Of a DNA stretch of 6,340 nt, positions 1-5,382 are shown in pieces. Source of the stretch: Thiotrichaceae bacterium. GTDB lineage: Bacteria > Pseudomonadota > Gammaproteobacteria > Thiotrichales > Thiotrichaceae. The notes beneath the pieces were generated by a model, which worked only from the letters and a program-made list of their open reading frames with translations, had not been told where the DNA came from and ran no database searches. The translations under genes and the position numbers were made by a program. The stretch's first letter is position 1, and every line of letters starts with the position of its first letter. Where the stretch lies: NCBI GenBank assembly GCA_027008665.1, contig JALVEA010000495.1, positions 1-6,340 of the forward strand, given 5' to 3'.

Positions 1-466
1 GCTTGCTGCATTACGAGATGGTCTTTACGCCGCTAAAATTATTTCCTATGCACAAGGCTTTATGTTAATGCAGGCGGCCTCAAAAAAACATGGCTGGAAT
101 TTGGATTATGGCAATATCGCACTAACATGGCGAGGGGGGTGTATTATCCGTAGTGCTTTTCTTGATAATATCAAACAGGCTTATGATAAAAATCCACAAC
201 TAGAGAATCTCCTAATGGATGAGTTCTTTGTTAATGCCATTCGCTCTTCTTTATCAGGATGGAGGAAAACAGTACAAGAAGGGGTCGGTCGAGCGATTTC
301 AATGCCAGCCTTTGCCTCAGCACTCAATTTCTTTGATGCCTACACTTCAAAAAGAACTTCTGCTAATTTGCTACAAGCCCAACGTGATTATTTTGGCGCA
401 CATACTTATGAACGTGTTGATCGACCTCGTGGTGAGTTTTTCCATACTCAGTGGATACAAAAATAA
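1..466 (+). CDS. gnd: 6-phosphogluconate dehydrogenase, decarboxylating (C-terminal part; 5' end outside window)
   Basis: Catalyses oxidative decarboxylation of 6-phosphogluconate to ribulose 5-phosphate, the last step of the oxidative pentose phosphate pathway, in the cytoplasm. The frame is already open at the left edge (first full codon at base 2), and 154 residues are visible before TAA at 464-466. This is about the last third of a family usually near 470 residues in its long form, so it is the all-helical C-terminal domain and tail. Visible marks are YAQGFMLM near the edge and TWRGGCIIRS (Arg codon at 131, equivalent to substrate-binding Arg287 of the sheep enzyme). QAQRDYFGAHTYER follows, with Arg at 383 and His at 401 equivalent to Arg446 and His452, which reach into the partner subunit's active site. 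The tail ends FFHTQWIQK. The nucleotide-binding domain is outside the window, so coenzyme preference cannot be judged. The stop codon shares a base with the zwf start. Confidence 0.97.
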   Translation, partial: LAALRDGLYAAKIISYAQGFMLMQAASKKHGWNLDYGNIALTWRGGCIIRSAFLDNIKQAYDKNPQLENLLMDEFFVNAIRSSLSGWRKTVQEGVGRAISMPAFASALNFFDAYTSKRTSANLLQAQRDYFGAHTYERVDRPRGEFFHTQWIQK

Positions 467-1944
467 TGAAAAAACCCTTAGAGAATTGTACCTTTGTGAT
501 TATTGGTGCAACGGGTAATTTAGCCAGAACTAAATTAATGCCTGCTCTTTATCATTTGTATGCGGATGATTTGCTACCAAAAAGTATTAATATTTTAGGG
601 GTAGCACGTAGCATTGCAGATAGAAAGGAGTGGCTGGCTGAATTAAAAACAGAGCTTCAAAAACGTGCTAGAGGTGGCTTGGATGCGTCTATTTTTGCAG
701 GCTTTTGTACCCGCTTAGATTGTTTGCGCTCAGGATTAAAAACAACACAAGATTATCGACAGTTAAGTGATTATCTTGGACAGCAAAAATTTTCAAATAA
801 TATTGCCTTTTATTTCTCATTACCTCCTTCATTGTACGCTTCTATTGCCACTTCATTGAGTGAGGTTGATTTATTAACAGAAGATCAAGGCTGGCGACGG
901 GTGGTGGTCGAGAAGCCTTTTGGTTCTGATTTAGAAACCGCTAGAAATCTGCAACGGCATTTTGAGCGTTATTTAAAAGAGTCACAGATTTATCGAATAG
1001 ATCATTATTTAGGTAAAGAAACAGTGCAAAATGTACAGGTATTTCGCTTTGCTAATTTATTACTAGAACCGTTATGGAATCGTAATTATATTGATCATGT
1101 GCAAATATCTCATGCCGAAACCATTGGCATTGGCTCGCGCAGTGCCTATTACGACGGAATTGGTGCATTAAGGGATATGATTCAAAGTCATTTATTGCAA
1201 CTTTTATCATTGGTGGCAATGGAACCCCCTGTTTCTATGCAAGCTGAAGATTTACGCGATGAAAAAGTGAAGTTATTACGCTCTATTAGTCCTATTGCAA
1301 AAGGTTCTGTCTCTAGCCATGCTTTTCGTGCTCAATATGCCGCTGGTAATGTAAAAGGCAATGTGATCAAAAGTTATTTGCAAGAAGAAAATATTCCACA
1401 GGACAGTGTTTGTGAAACCTATGCCGCTTTAAAGCTCTATATTAATAACTGGCGTTGGCGCGGTGTGCCGTTTTATTTACGCACTGGCAAACGAATGAAA
1501 GAAAAACATTCAATGATTGCAATTTGTTTTCGTCAAACACCTAAGCAATTTTTCCGTACTTCACAAGTGGAGCAGTTTAAGCCAAATTGGCTCTTAATTG
1601 GGATTCAACCCGATGAATCTTTGCGTATGGAGCTAACGGTTAAAAAACCAGGATTGGATATGAAAACCAAGGTGATTAGCCTAGATGCTAGCTTTAATGA
1701 TGAAGAGGGGCGTGATGGCTATGAAGGTCTATTGCTGGATGTGATGGAAGGTGATCATAGTCTGTTTTTACGTGCTGATGAGGTCGAAGCATCATGGAAA
1801 GTGATTGATCCTATACTACACTCTTGGTCGTCACAACAAGATTATATCCAAACCTATCCCGCTGGTAGCTGGGGGCCTGATGGAGCGTTGCGTCTATTTG
1901 AAAAAGAAGGACAATATTGGCGTAGCTCTTTGGAGCCTGAATAA
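466..1944 (+). CDS. zwf: Glucose-6-phosphate 1-dehydrogenase
   Basis: Oxidises glucose 6-phosphate to 6-phosphogluconolactone, the entry step of the oxidative pentose phosphate pathway, in the cytoplasm. The ATG at 466 gives 492 residues, almost exactly the E. coli length (491), and begins MKKPLENCTFVIIGATGNLA. An in-frame GTG at 451 would add five residues but lies inside the gnd tail and is not preferred. Landmarks run at a constant +2 offset from the Leuconostoc mesenteroides enzyme: nucleotide loop G14-A-T16-G-N18-L-A, Arg48 (binds the NADP 2'-phosphate), Lys150 in EKPFG, the signature RIDHYLGKE at 177-185 with Asp179, His180 and Lys184, and catalytic base His242 in DMIQSH. All catalytic residues are present. 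The nucleotide loop departs from the common GxxGDLAxRK at two places (N18, T22). No strong ribosome binding site precedes the ATG (only a weak GTGGA at 451-455), so translation is probably coupled to gnd through the TAATG overlap. Confidence 0.97.
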   Translation: MKKPLENCTFVIIGATGNLARTKLMPALYHLYADDLLPKSINILGVARSIADRKEWLAELKTELQKRARGGLDASIFAGFCTRLDCLRSGLKTTQDYRQLSDYLGQQKFSNNIAFYFSLPPSLYASIATSLSEVDLLTEDQGWRRVVVEKPFGSDLETARNLQRHFERYLKESQIYRIDHYLGKETVQNVQVFRFANLLLEPLWNRNYIDHVQISHAETIGIGSRSAYYDGIGALRDMIQSHLLQLLSLVAMEPPVSMQAEDLRDEKVKLLRSISPIAKGSVSSHAFRAQYAAGNVKGNVIKSYLQEENIPQDSVCETYAALKLYINNWRWRGVPFYLRTGKRMKEKHSMIAICFRQTPKQFFRTSQVEQFKPNWLLIGIQPDESLRMELTVKKPGLDMKTKVISLDASFNDEEGRDGYEGLLLDVMEGDHSLFLRADEVEASWKVIDPILHSWSSQQDYIQTYPAGSWGPDGALRLFEKEGQYWRSSLEPE

Positions 1945-1982
1945 AGAAGTATAAAAGGGGAATATTATGGGAGTAGAAAACA
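1945..1982 (+). other. zwf-pgl intergenic gap, the only non-coding stretch of the window
   Basis: This is 38 bases of A/G-rich sequence holding two purine runs, AAAAGGGG (1953-1960) and GGGAG (1969-1973). I see no stem-loop with a T-run and no well-spaced -35/-10 pair. TATAAA at 1950-1955 has only a poor TTGGAG upstream, about 14 bases away. Read-through transcription from zwf into pgl is therefore the simplest reading. Confidence 0.7.
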
Positions 1983-2014
1983 ATGATTCATTGGCATGTA
2001 AAACCAACAGCTGA
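1967..2014 (+). other. Possible 15-codon overlapping leader ORF at the pgl start
   Basis: An ATG at 1967 opens a frame of 15 codons (MGVENNDSLACKTNS) ending in TGA at 2012-2014. It begins 16 bases before the pgl ATG and ends 32 bases inside pgl, in a different frame. It has a plausible ribosome binding site of its own, AAAAGGGG ending at 1960, six bases before its ATG. The peptide matches nothing I recognise and has no run of a single amino acid that would suggest attenuation. It may be an accident of an A/G-rich gap, or it may feed or compete with ribosomes for pgl. Confidence 0.15.
1969..1973 (+). promoter_or_regulatory. Ribosome binding site of pgl
   Basis: GGGAG lies nine bases before the ATG at 1983, a workable if slightly long Shine-Dalgarno spacing. 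It supports 1983 as the pgl start. The first G is also the last base of the out-of-frame ATG at 1967, so ribosomes starting there would cover this site. Confidence 0.6.
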
Positions 2015-2660
2015 AGAGGTTGCTTTGGCCGCGCGGGATATTATTATTGATGCAGCGCATCGAGCCATTCATGTGCATGGTATTTTTAAGCTAGTTTTAG
2101 CAGGGGGGACTACGCCCGAACGGGTTTATAGTTTGCTAACTAAAGAGACTTGTCATTGGGAAAAGTGGCAACTTTATCTAGGAGATGAACGCTGTTTGCC
2201 TATTCATCATCCACAACGTAATAGTCAAATAATTCAGCGCACTTTATTGGATAAAATTGATATTCCAAGACAAAATATTCATTTTATTCCCGCTGAATTA
2301 GGTGCAGTTAAAGCAGCCGCAAAATACCAACAAATAATTAATCTTGCATCACCTTTTGATCTGGTCATATTAGGGATGGGAGAAGATGGACACACCGCCA
2401 GTTTATTTCCTAATCATCAATATATTGAAAGCGAATTAGTTCATGCGGTTTTTAATGCACCAAAACCACCTGCCGAACGTGTTTCAATGAGTATGACTGC
2501 ATTAAGTCAAAATAGAACCTTGTTGCGCCTGATTACAGGGGCTAATAAAAAAGACAGCGTAGAGCAATGGCGTAAAGGTGAAAATTTACCGATTGCAACT
2601 ATTACTACATTAGGTAATGAAATTACCTTATTGGATCAATCTACCTTTGGGGACACATGA
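1983..2660 (+). CDS. pgl: 6-phosphogluconolactonase
   Basis: Hydrolyses 6-phospho-D-glucono-1,5-lactone, the Zwf product, to 6-phosphogluconate, the Gnd substrate, so its neighbours are the steps before and after it. At 225 residues it is the usual size for the DevB/SOL-type lactonase of the NagB/RpiA-like fold, not the larger beta-propeller YbhE type. Visible marks in order: WHVKPTAEE at the N-terminus, phosphate-binding loop LAGGTTPERVY (A40-G-G-T-T-P45), LGDERC at 66-71, and the signature GMGEDGHTASLFP with probable catalytic His137. The C-terminal stretch ERVSMSMTAL then RLITGANKK is typical of the family. The more usual GDERWVP reads GDERCLP here, a mild change. No signal peptide is seen, so it is cytoplasmic. 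The stop overlaps the pgi start in ATGA. The start at 1983 is chosen because it has a Shine-Dalgarno site and places WHV where the family begins. Confidence 0.96.
   Translation: MIHWHVKPTAEEVALAARDIIIDAAHRAIHVHGIFKLVLAGGTTPERVYSLLTKETCHWEKWQLYLGDERCLPIHHPQRNSQIIQRTLLDKIDIPRQNIHFIPAELGAVKAAAKYQQIINLASPFDLVILGMGEDGHTASLFPNHQYIESELVHAVFNAPKPPAERVSMSMTALSQNRTLLRLITGANKKDSVEQWRKGENLPIATITTLGNEITLLDQSTFGDT
2649..2653 (+). promoter_or_regulatory. Short-spaced ribosome binding site of pgi inside the pgl end
   Basis: GGGGA sits only three bases before the pgi ATG at 2657, closer than the usual 5-9. With the ATGA overlap, pgi is probably translated mainly by ribosomes that re-initiate after finishing pgl. 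Confidence 0.45.
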
Positions 2661-4342
2661 ATAATCAAAAAAATCAACCTTTTACAAAACTCCCTTCTTA
2701 CACAAAAGTACAACAACATTTTGAAAAAATAAAAAATTTACATATGCGACGCTTATTCAGTGTTGATTCACAGCGTTTTGATAAGTTTTCATTACAGCAA
2801 GGTGATTTATTACTGGATTATTCTAAAAACCGCATTACCGAAGAAACCATTCCCCTACTTTGTAATCTGGCTAGAGAGGCTAATCTTGCAAAGTGGCGTG
2901 AACGTATGTTCAGTGGTGATAAAATAAATAACACCGAAAATCGTTCAGTCTTACATACTGCTTTGAGAAATTGTACTGATAAACCCGTTTATGTTGATGG
3001 CAAGGATGTGATGCCGAAGGTGCGCGCTGTCATTGATAAAATGCAGGAATTTTCAGAAAAAGTACAATTAGGAGAGTGGAAGGGATTTACAGGAAAAGCA
3101 ATAACCGATGTCGTCAATATTGGCATTGGAGGCTCTGATTTAGGCCCTCGAATGGTCTACGAGGCATTAAAACCCTATCATTATAAAAATTTGCAACTGC
3201 ATTATGTTTCTAATGTGGACGGTGCACATATTCAATGTGTACTTGAAAACCTTAATCCCGAAACAACGCTATTTATTATTGCCTCAAAAAGTTTCACCAC
3301 CCAAGAAACACTCAGTAATGCCCATGTGGCTAGAAACTGGTTATTAGATCAAATGGGGCAAAATCAAAAAGCCACTAGCAAACATTTTGTTGCCGTTTCA
3401 ACTAATAAAAAATTGGTCAAAGCATTTGGGATTGACCTTAATAATATGTTTGAGTTTTGGGATTGGGTCGGCGGGCGCTATTCCTTATGGTCAGCCATTG
3501 GTTTATCGATTGTGATTGCAGTGGGTGTTGATAATTTTAATAAATTATTACTTGGTGCGCTTGAAATGGATGAGCATTTTCAAGAAGCTCCCTTTGAGAA
3601 AAATATGCCTGTGATTATGGCATTACTCGGGATTTGGTATAATAATTTTTTCCATGCCGAATCCTATGGCATCTTACCTTATGATGATTTTCTGCGTAGC
3701 TTGCCTCAATACCTAGAGCAAGCGGATATGGAAAGCAATGGAAAGTCGGTAGACCGTTACGGTAATAAAGTCGATTATGCGACCGGACCGATTATCTGGG
3801 GTACTTCAGGTATTAATGGGCAACATGCTTTTTATCAGTCTTTACATCAAGGTACAAAAATGGTACCTGCTGATTTTATCGTTTCCATGCACACACACAC
3901 AGTATTTCAGGAGCAACACGATATTATGATTTCAAATGTGTTCGCACAGACTGAAGCATTAATGCGAGGCCGAAATCTTGAAGAAACCAAGGCAAATTTA
4001 CAAGCAACAGGACGTATATTAAGTGGAGGCGAAGCGAGTATTCCACATATGGTATTTGAGGGAAATCACCCAAGCAACACCATACTGATTAAAAAATTAT
4101 CACCTCACTCTTTAGGTATGCTACTTGCCTTATATGAGCACAAGATTTTTGTGCAGGGCATTATATGGAATCTAAACTCATTTGATCAATGGGGGGTTGA
4201 ACTCGGAAAACAACTTGCTAAACGTATCTTAAATGAAATCCATCAACCCTTTGAAACCACTTCTCATGACTCCTCCACTAATGCATTGGTTAATTATTAT
4301 CGTAAAATAATGACAGAAAATACAACAACCAAGGTGCAATAA
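2657..4342 (+). CDS. pgi: Glucose-6-phosphate isomerase
   Basis: Interconverts glucose 6-phosphate and fructose 6-phosphate in the cytoplasm, joining the Zwf substrate pool to glycolysis/gluconeogenesis and allowing cyclic pentose phosphate flux. It has 561 residues against 549 in E. coli, with full-length homology. Marks seen: sugar-phosphate-binding IGIGGSDLG from residue 155, ASKSFTTQE at 209-217, family signature 1 (DWVGGRYSLWSAIG, 269-282), MESNGK with catalytic Glu359, GQHAFYQ with His390, and signature 2 (NSFDQWGVELGK) ending at catalytic Lys518. These correspond to E. coli Glu355, His386 and Lys514, so the enzyme should be active. The C-terminus keeps SHDSSTNAL as in E. coli, followed by a short divergent tail. 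The start at 2657 is set by the ATGA overlap with pgl; homology up to this point is weak, so a few N-terminal residues are uncertain. The TAA shares one base with the glk ATG. Confidence 0.98.
   Translation: MNNQKNQPFTKLPSYTKVQQHFEKIKNLHMRRLFSVDSQRFDKFSLQQGDLLLDYSKNRITEETIPLLCNLAREANLAKWRERMFSGDKINNTENRSVLHTALRNCTDKPVYVDGKDVMPKVRAVIDKMQEFSEKVQLGEWKGFTGKAITDVVNIGIGGSDLGPRMVYEALKPYHYKNLQLHYVSNVDGAHIQCVLENLNPETTLFIIASKSFTTQETLSNAHVARNWLLDQMGQNQKATSKHFVAVSTNKKLVKAFGIDLNNMFEFWDWVGGRYSLWSAIGLSIVIAVGVDNFNKLLLGALEMDEHFQEAPFEKNMPVIMALLGIWYNNFFHAESYGILPYDDFLRSLPQYLEQADMESNGKSVDRYGNKVDYATGPIIWGTSGINGQHAFYQSLHQGTKMVPADFIVSMHTHTVFQEQHDIMISNVFAQTEALMRGRNLEETKANLQATGRILSGGEASIPHMVFEGNHPSNTILIKKLSPHSLGMLLALYEHKIFVQGIIWNLNSFDQWGVELGKQLAKRILNEIHQPFETTSHDSSTNALVNYYRKIMTENTTTKVQ
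4331..4336 (+). promoter_or_regulatory. Ribosome binding site of glk inside the pgi end
   Basis: AAGGTG lies five bases before the glk ATG at 4342, within the last codons of pgi. It supports that start and independent initiation in addition to coupling at the TAATG overlap. Confidence 0.6.
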
Positions 4343-5382
4343 TGTATATATTATCAGCTGATATCGGTGGAACGAAAAGTTGGTTATGTTTATATGATGT
4401 TGATCAAGTGGATACAAGAAAAATTAAGATAGTCTATGAATATCGTTATGCTAGTGCTAATTTTAGCAATTTTTCATTATTACTTAACGACTTTCTTCAA
4501 AAAGTAAAGACAAAAACATTGCTAGGCATTGATCTAATGTGTTTGGCCTTACCGGGAGTGATTACACAGGGATTATGCTATCTGACAAATCTTGATTGGA
4601 TACTAGATCAAAAACAGTTACAAAAAGAATTCTCGCTCAGGGAAGTCCTCTTTCTTAATGATTTTCAAGCGGCAGCAATGGGCGTTAATTATTTGAATGA
4701 AGAGGACTATATTACCTTAAATCCAGCTAAAAGAAAAAAGCAAGCGATTACGGTGGTAACAGGAGCTGGAACGGGTCTTGGCTTAGCATGGATGGACAGT
4801 AGCCAAACCTCATTCCAATTATTTTCAACCGAAGGGGGGCATTGTGATTTTGCACCTGTTAATGAGCAACAGATTGAATTACTACGATTTTTGAGGAGAT
4901 TCTACGACCATGTTTCTTACGAGCGTATTTTATCAGGCGAAGGATTAGTAAAATTATATCAATTTTTCAATCCTGATGATTTGGCAAGTAAAAATGTAGA
5001 AACATCTATTATGACACAGCTTATTCATCATCTAGCAACCCATGTAGATGCAAAATGGCATCCTCAAGCAAAGGCGGCTATTGATTTATTTGTACAAATT
5101 TATGCCGCCTATATTGGAAATTTAGCACTGCTTTATAAACCTGCAGGGGGGATTTATATTGCAGGAGGAATTGCCATACATATCCTGCCTTGGATGCAGG
5201 AACAACAATTTTTAACACACTATTTAAACAAAGGCAGAATGCGGCATCTAGCTGAAAAAACAGCGCTATATCTGGTCACTAATACACGTCTTGGTTTGCA
5301 AGGCGCATTGCATTTTGCAATTCATCAATACATAAAAAACGAGGGGTTCTACAATGACAAAACAACAAAGAGAACAGTCTAA
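4342..5382 (+). CDS. glk: Glucokinase (E. coli Glk type, not ROK type)
   Basis: Phosphorylates glucose with ATP to glucose 6-phosphate in the cytoplasm, feeding free glucose (from uptake or glycogen breakdown) into the pool used by zwf and pgi. It has 346 residues against 321 in E. coli. Marks: phosphate loop ADIGGTKS at 6-13, LALPGVI, catalytic Asp107 in FLNDFQAAAM (E. coli Asp100), TGAGTGLG at 140-147, EGGHCDFAP from Glu164 with glucose-binding His167, YERILSGEGLV, and GGIYIAGGI in the adenosine region. The zinc-binding CxCGxxGC motif of ROK kinases is absent, which separates it from that family. The first loop reads GGTK rather than the GGTN of E. coli; I recall GGTK in other members of the same family, so this is a subgroup mark rather than a defect. 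The extra length is mostly seven residues before the catalytic Asp and a C-terminal tail of roughly 16 residues, which runs into the glgC start. It uses the TAATG overlap with pgi. Confidence 0.93.
   Translation: MYILSADIGGTKSWLCLYDVDQVDTRKIKIVYEYRYASANFSNFSLLLNDFLQKVKTKTLLGIDLMCLALPGVITQGLCYLTNLDWILDQKQLQKEFSLREVLFLNDFQAAAMGVNYLNEEDYITLNPAKRKKQAITVVTGAGTGLGLAWMDSSQTSFQLFSTEGGHCDFAPVNEQQIELLRFLRRFYDHVSYERILSGEGLVKLYQFFNPDDLASKNVETSIMTQLIHHLATHVDAKWHPQAKAAIDLFVQIYAAYIGNLALLYKPAGGIYIAGGIAIHILPWMQEQQFLTHYLNKGRMRHLAEKTALYLVTNTRLGLQGALHFAIHQYIKNEGFYNDKTTKRTV
5341..5346 (+). promoter_or_regulatory. Ribosome binding site of glgC inside the glk end
   Basis: GAGGGG lies seven bases before the ATG at 5354, a strong and well-spaced Shine-Dalgarno site embedded in the glk tail codons. 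It decides the glgC start in favour of 5354 over the internal ATG at 5411, and lets glgC be translated at a rate of its own. Confidence 0.7.

Noticed and set aside
451..466. GTG at 451 as an upstream start for zwf
   Set aside because: It only adds MDTKI, lies within the gnd tail, and has no ribosome binding site; the ATG at 466 gives the family length and a standard TAATG coupling.
219..518. Plus-strand 99-codon frame overlapping gnd and zwf
   Set aside because: Out of frame with both genes, whose conserved residues account for the sequence; no family features.
1929..1955. Internal promoter before pgl (TTTGGA/TTGGAG with TATAAA)
   Set aside because: The -35 match is poor and the spacing of 14-15 bases is too short for a standard sigma-70 promoter.
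3851..3867. Inverted repeat GGTAC/GTACC as an operator or hairpin
   Set aside because: Only five bases per arm, in the conserved coding stretch QGTKMVP; expected by chance in a gene of this length.
3890..3901. (CA)6 dinucleotide repeat as a phase-variable tract
   Set aside because: Six units is short, it encodes HTH in a housekeeping gene where frameshift would destroy the enzyme, and the frame is intact.
4138..4154. Perfect 6-base stem (GCACAA/TTGTGC, 5-base loop) as a terminator
   Set aside because: It is inside conserved Pgi codons (YEHKIFVQG), has low GC in the stem and no T-run after it.
4229..4417. Minus-strand 62-codon frame across the pgi/glk junction
   Set aside because: Antisense to two well-supported genes, with no recognisable motif or start signal.
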